NCBI GenBank assembly: GCA_021772875.1
Contig: JAJFLD010000128.1
Coordinates: forward strand, 1-38,680
Length of the DNA stretch: 38,680 nt
DNA from: Ghiorsea sp.
Lineage (GTDB): Bacteria > Pseudomonadota > Zetaproteobacteria > Mariprofundales > Mariprofundaceae
Direction of reading: 5' to 3'
Every line of letters starts with the position of its first letter. Within the stretch, counting starts at the first letter, position 1. Shown here one piece after another: positions 1 to 9,461 of the stretch. The notes beneath the pieces are model-generated. The model was not told the DNA's origin. It ran no database searches and was given only the letters and a program-made list of their open reading frames with translations. Position numbers and translations under genes: made by a program.

Positions 1-915
1 CTCATTGGCTCGCTTGATATTCTTTCCGAATCAGAGAATAAACGTGTCAAAGCGATGATTATTAATCGTTTTCGTGGCAATCTTGCTTTACTTGATGATG
101 CACTGGTTTGGATAGAACAAAAAACGGGGCGACCTGTGGCAGGTGTGATTCCTTATTTGTCTTTGGAGTTGCCTGAAGAAGATGCTCCCTTTCGCCATAT
201 CAATGCAGATCGCTTTGATAAAACACAGCTTAATATTGCGGTGATTGCCTATCCGCGAATGTCTAATAGCGATGATATTGATCCGCTGGCATCCGAGACA
301 GGCATCAATTTAAATGTTGTGCGTACGCCCCAAGATTTGCAACACGCGGACTTGGTTATCTTACCGGGCTCTAAACACGTGATTTCTGATCTCGCATGGT
401 TACGAGAAGCTGGGTTTGTATCTGCGTTGGAGAGGCATTTGCGTTATGGTGGCAAGATACTTGGTATCTGTGGTGGTATGCAGATGTTGGGTTTTGCCAT
501 TGAAGATGAGGGTGTTGAGGGTGGTAATGCGCTGGGTTTGGGTTGGTTGCCGCTTTCCACCACCATGCGCGCTGAGAAAATATTGCGGCAGGTGGATGAT
601 GTGGCTCCGCGCTTTGCAAACACGCGCGTAACAGGGTATGAAATTCATCATGGTGAAAGCGATATTGATGAGGCATGGTTTCCATTTTCTGCGCGCTCTG
701 ATGATGGGCAGGTGTGGGGAAGTTATGTACACGGTCTTTTTGAACAGGGTGAGTTTCGTAAACTTTGGTTGGATGAAATAGGTTTTGCAGACAGCGATGC
801 TTTGAATCAGCAGCAGCGCACACTTGCTTCTTTGGATGTTTTGGCTGACGCGTTAGAGCAAACCATCAACCCCGAATTATTGGCACCACTGCTACAAAAA
901 AAGCGAAACCCATGA
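1..915 (+). CDS. cobQ: Cobyric acid synthase, C-terminal part (5' truncated by window edge)
   Basis: Frame 1 is open from base 1 (LIGSLDILSESENKRVKAMIINRFRGN...). GATase motifs: VILPGSKHVISDLAWLR, GKILGICGGMQMLG, GYEIHHGES, GSYVHGLFE. Confidence 0.93.
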   Translation, partial: LIGSLDILSESENKRVKAMIINRFRGNLALLDDALVWIEQKTGRPVAGVIPYLSLELPEEDAPFRHINADRFDKTQLNIAVIAYPRMSNSDDIDPLASETGINLNVVRTPQDLQHADLVILPGSKHVISDLAWLREAGFVSALERHLRYGGKILGICGGMQMLGFAIEDEGVEGGNALGLGWLPLSTTMRAEKILRQVDDVAPRFANTRVTGYEIHHGESDIDEAWFPFSARSDDGQVWGSYVHGLFEQGEFRKLWLDEIGFADSDALNQQQRTLASLDVLADALEQTINPELLAPLLQKKRNP

Positions 916-1787
916 CGCTGGTTCTGGCATTGTTACTGGAGTGGCTGATCGGTGATCCCCATTCGCGCTTTCACCCTGTTGCCTTGTTTGGTCGTTGGGC
1001 AAGCTGGTGTGAATCATTTTTGTATCGTGACAGGCGCAGCTATGGCTTGATGGGGTGGTTTTGTGTGGTCACTGTTCCTTTCTTTTTGCTCTGGCTTAGT
1101 CATACCTTTTTGGGCTGGCCTTTCGATGCATTGCTCATTTGGGTCAGTATGGGCTGGAAATCATTGTTTGAGCATGTGCGAGCGGTTCTTGATGCTAGCT
1201 CTGATACAGAGGCTCGTGATGCAGTTGCCAAAATTGTTAGCCGTGACACTGTGAAAATGAGTGGCAAAGATGCACGACGTGCAGCACTGGAGTCTTTGGC
1301 GGAAAATGCTTCGGATGCAGTGGTTGCTCCATTGTTCTGGTTTCTATTGTTAGGCCCGCTGGGTGCGGTGAGTTACCGTATGATTAACACCCTTGATGCG
1401 ATGTGGGGTTATCAAAACAAGAGATATCAGCATTTTGGTTGGTGTGCAGCTAAGGTGGATGATGTTGCGAATTATTTACCAGCCCGAATCTCAGCATGGC
1501 TGATTTTAGGGGCGGGTGAAAGCGTAGCATGGTCTGTGATAAAGCAACAAGCACAAACACATGTTTCGCCCAATGCAGGCTGGCCTGAAGTTGCATTGGC
1601 CTATGCCGCGGATATCAAATTGGGTGGCCCAGTTAAACGTGAAGGCGTGATTGAAGCTCGTCCTTTTTATGGTGCAGATGTTGCAAGAGAAGTGAATGTT
1701 GATGCAGCACAGGATGGATTGCGTATTGTGATGCGCGCACTTTATATGGCTGCTGTTTTGACATGGGTTATTCATGTTGTCATCTAA
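912..1787 (+). CDS. cbiB: Adenosylcobinamide-phosphate synthase (CbiB/CobD family)
   Basis: LEWLIGDPHSRFHPVALFGRW N-terminus, SLAENASDAVVAPLFWF and YRMINTLDAMWGYQN motifs. ATGA overlap with cobQ. Confidence 0.93.
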   Translation: MTLVLALLLEWLIGDPHSRFHPVALFGRWASWCESFLYRDRRSYGLMGWFCVVTVPFFLLWLSHTFLGWPFDALLIWVSMGWKSLFEHVRAVLDASSDTEARDAVAKIVSRDTVKMSGKDARRAALESLAENASDAVVAPLFWFLLLGPLGAVSYRMINTLDAMWGYQNKRYQHFGWCAAKVDDVANYLPARISAWLILGAGESVAWSVIKQQAQTHVSPNAGWPEVALAYAADIKLGGPVKREGVIEARPFYGADVAREVNVDAAQDGLRIVMRALYMAAVLTWVIHVVI

Positions 1788-2763
1788 GTTGTCGAACTAT
1801 TTACCAAACGGTTTTCCACACGGTGGAGGCATTGAGACTTCAGCCAAGTTATGGGCTTGTGACGCGGCTGAAATTCTTGATTTATCAACAGGTCTGCATC
1901 CAGCAGGCAGTCCTGAGTGGTTTGCAAAATGGTTGGAGCAGCATGCATCATTGGTTGGGCATTACCCTGAAGTAAATGGTGAACCAGCGCGAAGTGTTTT
2001 GGCGGATGAGCTGGGTGTGCTCCCTGAAAATGTTTTGATGACAGCTGGTGCACAGGCGGTAATTGAAGTGATTTTTCAGGCCATGGCTTGGAAGTCTGTG
2101 GCTATTGAAGTGCCTTGTTACAATGAGCCGATTCGTTGTGCCCAGCGTGCAAGATGTCAGGTGTTTGCCTTTGAGCGCGGCGCTGAAAGATCGGAGCAGG
2201 GAGCGAAGGCAGAATGTTTATGGGTGACCAGTCCTTCAAACCCCTTTGGTGATACATCCGAGCTTAGCTGCACATGGGCAGGTGTTTTGGATGAATCTTA
2301 TATGCCTTTTTCTCAGCGTAGAGACTTGGGTTTAATGGAGGGGTTGATACGCTTGGGGTCACTAACAAAAACCTTTTGCATCCCAGGACTTCGTTTGGGT
2401 TATGTGGTGGCATCCAAGATGCAAATTCAGCAACTTAAAGAGTGGCTGCCACCGTGGCCAGCATCCACATTGGCATTGCATGTGTTGCCACATTTGCTGG
2501 AGGAGTCAGACAAACGCGATGCAGAAGTTACGCTTTGCAGAGCTCGTTTGGCTGAGCTGTTACAGCGTTATGGCTGGCAGATGGTCGTTTCTCAAGGCTC
2601 GTTCTTGATGGCAAAACCTAGTGGCAAAATGCCTAACTTTGCCGCAGCGAAAATTTTGGTGCGCACTTTCCCCGAATGGCCGCAATTAAATGGTTGGGTG
2701 CGTTTTGGTTTGCCAGGGAATGAGCCTGCATGGCAACGGTTGGAGGAAACATTATGGCAGTGA
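1774..2763 (+). CDS. Class I/II aminotransferase, threonine-phosphate decarboxylase-like (cobalamin pathway)
   Basis: PLP fold signatures: HGGGIETSAKLW, DLSTGLHPAGSP, GSLTKTFCIPGLRLGYVVA. Position within the cob operon. Confidence 0.85.
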   Translation: MLSSKLSNYLPNGFPHGGGIETSAKLWACDAAEILDLSTGLHPAGSPEWFAKWLEQHASLVGHYPEVNGEPARSVLADELGVLPENVLMTAGAQAVIEVIFQAMAWKSVAIEVPCYNEPIRCAQRARCQVFAFERGAERSEQGAKAECLWVTSPSNPFGDTSELSCTWAGVLDESYMPFSQRRDLGLMEGLIRLGSLTKTFCIPGLRLGYVVASKMQIQQLKEWLPPWPASTLALHVLPHLLEESDKRDAEVTLCRARLAELLQRYGWQMVVSQGSFLMAKPSGKMPNFAAAKILVRTFPEWPQLNGWVRFGLPGNEPAWQRLEETLWQ

Positions 2764-3278
2764 CATTTATTTTAGGTGGTGCCCGTTCGGGTAAAAGTCA
2801 GCGCGCAGAAGCTTTGGCGGAGGTTATGGGTTTGCCAGTGATCTATGTTGCTACAGCGCCAAAGATTGTGGGCGATGAAGAGTGGACCACACGTATTCGC
2901 CATCATCAACAGCGAAGGAATAATGACTGGAAAACCATTGAAGAGGAGTTGGCACTGGTTGATGTGATAAGTACACAAGCCAAGGTGGGCGTTGTTTTGG
3001 TTGTAGATTGTTTGACGCTTTGGTTATCGAATTTGATGTATCATGGGCGAGATATGGCGTTTGAAGTGAAGCTGTTGTGCGAGATGTTAACTCAACTTGA
3101 AGGCGATGTGATTGTGGTTGCCAATGAGGTTGGGATGGGCTTGGTTCCTGAAACTTCTGATGGGCGAGTGTTTCGTGATGCACAGGGGCGATTAAATCAG
3201 GCGGTGGTGGCAGTGGCAGATACTGCGGAGTTTGTGGTGGCAGGTTTGCCGATGCGGTTAAAGGGAGAAGGAAAGTGA
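2754..3278 (+). CDS. cobU: Adenosylcobinamide kinase / adenosylcobinamide-phosphate guanylyltransferase
   Basis: P-loop ILGGARSGKSQRAE, IYVATAP, VVDCLTLWLSNL, VANEVGMGLVPE. Internal Met at 2754 is preferred over the ORF-track start at 2730. Confidence 0.94.
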   Translation: MAVTFILGGARSGKSQRAEALAEVMGLPVIYVATAPKIVGDEEWTTRIRHHQQRRNNDWKTIEEELALVDVISTQAKVGVVLVVDCLTLWLSNLMYHGRDMAFEVKLLCEMLTQLEGDVIVVANEVGMGLVPETSDGRVFRDAQGRLNQAVVAVADTAEFVVAGLPMRLKGEGK

Positions 3279-4303
3279 GCGTAGCACAAGTGAATATTGA
3301 AATCGAACAACAGGCACGTGCACACCAAGATAGTTTAACCAAGCCGCGCGGGGCATTGGGCAGGCTTGAGGATGTGGCATGCTGGTTTGCCGCGCGACAA
3401 GGCAAAATAAATCCAACACCGTTGCGGCCGCATATTACTGTTTTTGCTGGAGACCATGGTGTTTGTGAGGAGGGCGTTTCAGCTTATCCGAGTGTGGTGA
3501 CAGGTGAAATGGTGAAAAATTTCGCAGCAGGTGGTGCCGCCATCAATGTGTTGGCGCGCCAATGTGGGGCATCGATGAGCATTGTAAATGTTGGGGTGTT
3601 TACGGATATTTTAGATGTGTTGGGCGTAGTGCAAGCGCAAGTGTCAGGTGGCACTGCCAATTTGTTGTACCAAGCAGCCATGACGAAAGATGAGTGCCAA
3701 GCAGCTATGGATGTGGGTAGGTCTCAAGCCAAAGAAGCGGTGAATAAGGGGGCAAACCTTTTGATTGCAGGGGATATGGGTATTGGCAATACCACAGCTT
3801 CAGCATGTTTGATTTGTAAATTGACGGGCGCGACACCTGAAGCAGTGGTGGGTATTGGCACGGGTGTAGATAGAGAAGGGCAACAGCGTAAAGTGGCAGT
3901 GGTGGGAAAGGCATTGCTTCGTGTTGAAACTATAAAACAACAAGAAATTTTACAGCAACTTGGTGGATTAGAAATTGCTGCAATGGTGGGTTTTTATCTG
4001 CAAGCGGCAGAGATGGGTGTACCTGTGGTGATTGATGGGTTTATTGCCTCGGCTGCGGCATTGGCGGCAAGAACGATTGAACCTGAGGCAGTGCATTGGA
4101 TGTTGGCTAGCCATGTTTCGTTTGAAACAGGGCATGCTCTGGCACTTGATGCTTTGGGGCTTGTAGCACTGGTTGATTTTAAAATGCGTTTGGGTGAAGG
4201 CAGTGGTGCAGCGCTCGTTGTACCACTCATCAATTCTGCCATTGCTTTGCACAATGAAATGGCAACGTTTGAAAGTGCGCAGGTCAGTCATAAAAATGGC
4301 TGA
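3275..4303 (+). CDS. cobT: Nicotinate-nucleotide--dimethylbenzimidazole phosphoribosyltransferase
   Basis: LTKPRGALGRLE, FAGDHGVCEEGVSAYP, GDMGIGNTTASA, RLGEGSGAALVVPL. Confidence 0.95.
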   Translation: MSVAQVNIEIEQQARAHQDSLTKPRGALGRLEDVACWFAARQGKINPTPLRPHITVFAGDHGVCEEGVSAYPSVVTGEMVKNFAAGGAAINVLARQCGASMSIVNVGVFTDILDVLGVVQAQVSGGTANLLYQAAMTKDECQAAMDVGRSQAKEAVNKGANLLIAGDMGIGNTTASACLICKLTGATPEAVVGIGTGVDREGQQRKVAVVGKALLRVETIKQQEILQQLGGLEIAAMVGFYLQAAEMGVPVVIDGFIASAAALAARTIEPEAVHWMLASHVSFETGHALALDALGLVALVDFKMRLGEGSGAALVVPLINSAIALHNEMATFESAQVSHKNG

Positions 4304-4904
4304 GCCCGTTATCATTGATTTGCTGCGCCATGGCGAAGTGCAGGGCACACATTGGGTTTTTCGTGGTAGTACGGATGTGGCGCTTAGCCAAACAGGTTGG
4401 CTACAAATGCAAACGGTGGCAGAGCAAGTGTCGAGCATAGCATTTAGCCAAATTGCCAGCTCACCATTAAGCCGTTGCCGCTTGTTTGCGGAATCTTTTG
4501 CAGCACAACAAAACACCTCATGTGAAATGTTGACAGATATGCGAGAAATGGATTTTGGTGGTTGGGAAGGCCATGGTGCACAACACATTGGTGAGGCAGA
4601 GCTGCACCAATTTTTAGCCAACCCAGTGGGTTTCTGCCCGCCTCAAGGTGAGTCTTTTGATAGCTTTGCTGCGCGGGTCATCAAGTGTTGGCAAACGTGG
4701 TTGCAAGACGCCGATGGTGAACACCGTTTGCTGGTGGCCCATGGAGGTGTGATGCGTGTATTGCTAGCATTTTGCCTGGATATGCCTTTGGCAAGCATCA
4801 ACCGTTTGCACGTGCCTTATGCTGCATGGAGCCGTATTTCCTTGCTTGAAGGTGAGCGGCCTAGAGTATTGTTTATGAATAGAGGCGATACATGCGCGGA
4901 TTGA
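4296..4904 (+). CDS. cobC: Alpha-ribazole phosphatase / histidine phosphatase family
   Basis: LLRHGEVQG (RHG motif), SSPLSRC, REMDFGGWEG, VAHGGVMRVLL. Start at MAEPVIID (4296), overlapping cobT. Confidence 0.88.
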   Translation: MAEPVIIDLLRHGEVQGTHWVFRGSTDVALSQTGWLQMQTVAEQVSSIAFSQIASSPLSRCRLFAESFAAQQNTSCEMLTDMREMDFGGWEGHGAQHIGEAELHQFLANPVGFCPPQGESFDSFAARVIKCWQTWLQDADGEHRLLVAHGGVMRVLLAFCLDMPLASINRLHVPYAAWSRISLLEGERPRVLFMNRGDTCAD

Positions 4905-5623
4905 TTTTGGCTTTTACTTTTCTTACAACATTGCCTATGCCTGCATTGAAGAATTTTGAACATGAAGAGCTTTCATCATCGGCGGTTTGGTTTCCTTTGG
5001 TGGGTTGTAGCGTGGGTTTTGTGTTGTTGTTGGCAGCGTGGTTGGGATTGTCTGCCAATCCTTGGCTAGCAGCATTGTTGGTGGTGTTGGTGTGGGTGGT
5101 TGTCACAGGCGCACTGCATTTGGATGGGGTTGCAGATTTGGCAGATGCTTTGGGTGCTGCACACCGCAATCCAGAGCGCTTTTTTGCAGTGATGAAAGAT
5201 CCACATACGGGTGCATTTGGTGTGGTGAGTATGGTGATGGTACTTTTAACCAAGCTGGTTGCTGTGTTTTGTTGGGTGACATCAAGTGATGTTTCGTTGT
5301 GGGTTTTGTTGCTTATCCCAGCTTGGGCAAGATTAGGCGCTGTGTATTGGTCAAACACGCTGGATGCCATGGCAGCAGGCAGTGGCGAAACATTTGCTTG
5401 GCAGGTGAGTCGCCGTAGTTTGTGGTTGTGGGCAGTGTTGTTGTTTGCATTGAGTACGTGGGTAGCCACGTTTTGGTTTGCTTGTGTGGCGGTATGTTCG
5501 CTTCTTTTATGGCGCAGTTATCTCCAATGGCGTTTAGGCGGCATGACTGGCGATTGTTTGGGTGCCGGCATTGAATATTGTGAATGTTTGATGCTGCTCA
5601 GCCTTTGTTTTTTATCAACATAA
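4892..5623 (+). CDS. cobS: Adenosylcobinamide-GDP ribazoletransferase (cobalamin-5-phosphate synthase)
   Basis: AFTFLTTLPMP, ALHLDGVADLADALGA, MKDPHTGAFGVV, GGMTGDCLGA motifs; hydrophobic protein. Confidence 0.94.
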   Translation: MRGLILAFTFLTTLPMPALKNFEHEELSSSAVWFPLVGCSVGFVLLLAAWLGLSANPWLAALLVVLVWVVVTGALHLDGVADLADALGAAHRNPERFFAVMKDPHTGAFGVVSMVMVLLTKLVAVFCWVTSSDVSLWVLLLIPAWARLGAVYWSNTLDAMAAGSGETFAWQVSRRSLWLWAVLLFALSTWVATFWFACVAVCSLLLWRSYLQWRLGGMTGDCLGAGIEYCECLMLLSLCFLST

Positions 5624-5950
5624 CTTCAGTGGTTGTCGTATTAACTTTAAGCAAGTGGCATAATCAACAGCTCAAATGACTATACATAAAAATCATTTTC
5701 TTTTTGACAAGGTGACGCTTTTAAATTATATTAATATACACATCATTCGCGCTGATATGTTTCACTTTAAGAATTTTTTTGGTTGGTTTTTAGCTGAATT
5801 ACTTTGGGGTTGTGCGTAAGTTTGTTTCAGTGCGAAGGATAATCACAATAACGTAGGTTGTTGTGGTGTTAAGACTAATGATCCCTAATTTTGGTTGCTG
5901 TATAATGCAACAGGTCGGGTGCGCTATGGGCACCAGAGGAGGACGATATT

Positions 5951-7056
5951 ATGACAGCAGCACGTGATGATGCAGAGATTTATCATTTTGACATACACGG
6001 TGTCCGAGATTCAGGTTTTCCGTATTTAACCATGATTATAAACCGCAGCTAGAGCCTATCAAGGCAGTATTTAATCAGGATATTCCAAGGTCATTGGTTG
6101 ATTTTTCACCTGGTTCACTCAATGTGACCGTTGACCCATACCTACCCATTGCATCGCTCCGGAAAAAATTTGAAGGTAAAGGCCGTAAGCTTGGTGGTTA
6201 TATTTTGATGCTGGAAGGGCTGCGCAGTAATGTTGAGGATCACAAGCGTTATTCAGCGAAGAACCCGCCGAGGTGGAAGCATTTGTTTATGGATGTGCAT
6301 GCCAATGCAATGTTGTTCAGCCATTTGCCCGAAGTTCACCCTTTTGCGATATTTCATCTTAATTATTGTATGGCTTATTTTGAGCGGCCAATCAATTATT
6401 TCTTGTCAGTACGCGGTTTTGAGCAATCCATTCGTAATGCCAAAGATCCTGCTTATCGCAATGCTAAAGCAGATGCGCTACAAGAGTTTCGCACTCGCGC
6501 ACTTATGTCCCGTGAGATTGGAGAGACAAAGAATTGGATGGATTTCCTTGAGCATTTCCCACGCCCTGCACAACGCCGTCAAACTATGATGCCACCTTAT
6601 ACCGTAAAAATACCTGATGAGAACGGTCAGCTGGACTGGATTGATTTAGAACGTGCCATTAAGAGGAACGTGGAAGAAATGATGGATCAGGGTTATCTCT
6701 GTATTTCTACTGTTGATGTCCTTGCCTGTGATACAGATGGTGCCTATACTACTGGAATGGGGCAGGATAATTACTGTTATACAAATTGGGCGAACTATGG
6801 GAACAATGCTTATTGGACCCAGTTGCATTTTGCTTTCTTAGATTGCATGGCGCACTGGCTACCCGATGGTGCAGAGGAATCGTACAAATCCTTCCGTGAT
6901 TTTGTGCATAACCGTTATGGAACATGGTTAGAAAGCTATTTTGCGCGGGATTTCCGATGTGAAAAAGGGCACGGCTGGGAAGCCCTTTTGCCTGACAGTA
7001 TAAAAGAGTGGATGGACGGTATCCGCAGTGAAATGATTTTTGATAAAGCCAAGTAA
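5951..7056 (+). pseudogene. Unassigned protein with apparent -1 frameshift: 5' part in frame 2 (5951-6052), main body in frame 1 (open from before 6022 to 7056)
   Basis: Strong SD (GAGGAGG) just upstream of ATG 5951. Frame 2 reads MTAARDDAEIYHFDIHGVRDSGFPYLTMIINRS*. Frame 1 reads ...VFNHDYKPQLEPIKAVFNQDIPRSLVDFSPGS... and is continuous with the 6094-7056 ORF, which otherwise only has a TTG start. Confidence 0.6.
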
Positions 7057-7131
7057 AAAAAATGATTCTATGTGAAAGCCTTAGCACATCCTCATTTGTT
7101 TTCTTTAAACACTGCTTTCAAGAGCATAAAG

Positions 7132-7617
7132 ATGTCTAAATCTGAATCTACGATTGAACTGGAAGTGATATCGCAAGAAATTCCTTGGGCTGATGTGGTC
7201 AGAATGGCAAGAGGGCTTATGCGTGGTGGCACTTCGTTGCTATTATGGGGAGATTCTTTGCTTCCATCACCTGTTTCTCCGCAAGGTCTTTTAGAGAAAA
7301 TAGCGCGTTATTTGTTCAGCTATTCAATCATGTTTAAATCCATCGCTTTTAAATCGTATCTTTTGTCTTATGCGGTGGATGACACACTGCTCAATCGCTG
7401 GAGTAAACTTTGCGAGAGATATGATGTTGAGCTTGAAGACCATAGTGTCGATTACATATGTTTGGAAGGTAATACTTTTTATGATTGGGTTGTGATTTCA
7501 GGAAGTCTTTACAAAAGAGGTTTCCCTATTTCGTTCAATACACTTGGCATGCCTGATATTGATTTGATAAGTGCAAATGATGTGATTATCAATGATTACA
7601 TTTACAATTTGGAGTGA
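7132..7617 (+). CDS. Hypothetical protein
   Basis: ORF of 7072-7617. Internal ATG 7132 (MSKSESTIELEV) is preceded by AAGAG. No family recognised. Confidence 0.55.
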   Translation: MSKSESTIELEVISQEIPWADVVRMARGLMRGGTSLLLWGDSLLPSPVSPQGLLEKIARYLFSYSIMFKSIAFKSYLLSYAVDDTLLNRWSKLCERYDVELEDHSVDYICLEGNTFYDWVVISGSLYKRGFPISFNTLGMPDIDLISANDVIINDYIYNLE

Positions 7618-7701
7618 GTTCAAGTCGTAAGTGTTCCACCATCTTTACAAATAGAGGGGCGACCATATTAACACTTCAATAAGTGAGATGGGAGAAGGGT
7701 T

Positions 7702-9249
7702 TTATGGCTTGAGTTTTGCCTGTGAGATTTCTGCACGTAGGGTTTGAAGTCGTGCGTCATCAACTACACCTTTTAAACCAAGGTCAAAAATCTTCTTTTT
7801 CCCTGCTGGAATAGTGCCAGACAAGTTGCGTTGCAAGGTTTGTGTTTGCCCTAAAGTATTTTGAAAGCTTACTGTGATATTGATGTCACCGATATTTTTA
7901 GGGGTGGGGTTGTTTATTTCAGCTACGATTTTCCCCATGCTTGCTTTGCCTACGCGAAGATGCAGGTAGTTGTTGGGATGTTCATGCATATCAAGCTCAA
8001 CAAGTGAGCCATATGCAGCCAATCCCAATGCGCTGTCATTGCCCGCAATCAAAGCATAATACCTTTTTGCTTCTTGTCGGTTGCCCGCTTGTTTCGCCAG
8101 CTCTGCAAGAGATGAGTAAGCGGTGTCAGTGGGCAAAAGCTGAACACTGCTTTCTAAATCGGCTTTGGCTTGCGTGTTCAAATGCAAGCTTTGGTTGACT
8201 AAACCACGTTGTAAATAGAAATAGAAATAATTTGGATGAAGGACTAGGGCTTTGTCATATTGGCTTTTTGCGGCTGTGTATTGCTTGTTTTTTTGTGCAA
8301 CATCACCAGCTAAAGCATGGAAAAGGGCTTCTCGTGGCTCAAGGGCTATGGCTTTTAAGGCAAGGGTTTGAGCTGTGGTGGTATCACCTCTGGTCAAGGC
8401 TGCCCTGCCTTTGTCGTATGCATCATAAGCAGGTTTTGTTTTGAGCAGATGTGCAATGGCTTTTTGATAGCGAAGTTTACCCATCTCGCCACCTTTGGGT
8501 AGGGTGTTTAAAAGGGTAATGTTATTTTGCACGCGTTCTTGTGATGCAGGGTGGCTAGCCAGCAGACCACTTAACCAATCTTGATTGCCATCTTGGGATA
8601 ATTTTACAAAAGTGCGCTGTAAATCTACAGCACCTTGGGGGTCATACCCGACACGAGACATATAAAGCATGCCATAATAATCTGATTCACGCTCAGCGTC
8701 ACGGCCAAATTTTTGATTTAATAATTGTGCGCCAATGCCCGCGCCAAGTTGTGCCAGATTGCCGTAGTCCTCCCCTTGTGTTGCAACAGCTGTGCCTATG
8801 ACGGCGGTTTGTAGCAACATACCCTTAGATATTTGTTGGGCGCCATGCCTTGCAGCGGCATGTACGATTTCATGACCAAGTACAGCAGCCAATTCAGACT
8901 CGCTTTTGAGTTGGGTTAAGAGGCCACGATTGATGGCAATCTTGCCACCAGGTAATGCCCAAGCGTTGGGGATAGAATTATTAAGTACTTTAAATTCATA
9001 GGGCAGTTTGCGTTCGCTGGTTGCGGCAAGCTTATTGCCGATATCACTGATATAGGTGGTTAAAGCGGGATCAACGATGTAATCGCCACCTTGTGCCTGA
9101 CGAGAAGGTGCATATTGCTGAGCGCCTATTTCAAGCTCTTGTTGCTCACTGACCAAACTGAGTTCCTTTTTTCCTGTGACAGGGTTTGTAGCGCAACCCA
9201 ACAAAAAGATGGATAAGATGAAGATGGTGAAGAAAGGGTGTTTTGACAT
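7702..9249 (-). CDS. M48 family metalloprotease with TPR repeats, lipoprotein (BepA-like)
   Basis: Lipobox FLLGCATNPVTGKKE, HEIVHAAARHG (HExxH), ESDYYGMLYMSRVGYDP, C-terminal TPR-like repeats. Start at Met 9249 gives a signal peptide; the ORF-track start at 9351 is probably too far upstream. Confidence 0.88.
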   Translation of the reverse strand: MSKHPFFTIFILSIFLLGCATNPVTGKKELSLVSEQQELEIGAQQYAPSRQAQGGDYIVDPALTTYISDIGNKLAATSERKLPYEFKVLNNSIPNAWALPGGKIAINRGLLTQLKSESELAAVLGHEIVHAAARHGAQQISKGMLLQTAVIGTAVATQGEDYGNLAQLGAGIGAQLLNQKFGRDAERESDYYGMLYMSRVGYDPQGAVDLQRTFVKLSQDGNQDWLSGLLASHPASQERVQNNITLLNTLPKGGEMGKLRYQKAIAHLLKTKPAYDAYDKGRAALTRGDTTTAQTLALKAIALEPREALFHALAGDVAQKNKQYTAAKSQYDKALVLHPNYFYFYLQRGLVNQSLHLNTQAKADLESSVQLLPTDTAYSSLAELAKQAGNRQEAKRYYALIAGNDSALGLAAYGSLVELDMHEHPNNYLHLRVGKASMGKIVAEINNPTPKNIGDINITVSFQNTLGQTQTLQRNLSGTIPAGKKKIFDLGLKGVVDDARLQTLRAEISQAKLKP

Positions 9250-9461
9250 TGTGAATACCTCGCGCATATTGAAAAACTTAGGCGATTTAAGTTGTTTTGA
9301 ACAGTGTTTAATCCATTTGTGTGGTGCTGCTAGGAGAAGATAGTGCTTCACGGAAGTTGAAGTTTTGTGCTAGTGTCTCACCAGATGTGCAAGAGTTTGG
9401 CATAATTATATTATACGGTTGCGTGCATACATTCAGATTAGATTTTTTAAAGGAGCTAGGC

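Noticed and set aside
371-823. Long minus-strand ORFs opposite cobQ, and similar antisense ORFs opposite cobU/cobT, clpX, lon, tkt, pgk and gspD
   Set aside because: They lie wholly opposite well-supported conserved genes and show low-complexity or codon-shadow composition; no recognisable domains.
6023-6031. Programmed -1 ribosomal frameshift signal
   Set aside because: TTTAACC does not fit the X XXY YYZ slippery pattern in the incoming frame and I see no clear downstream stimulatory structure. Kept only as one possible explanation of the frameshift.
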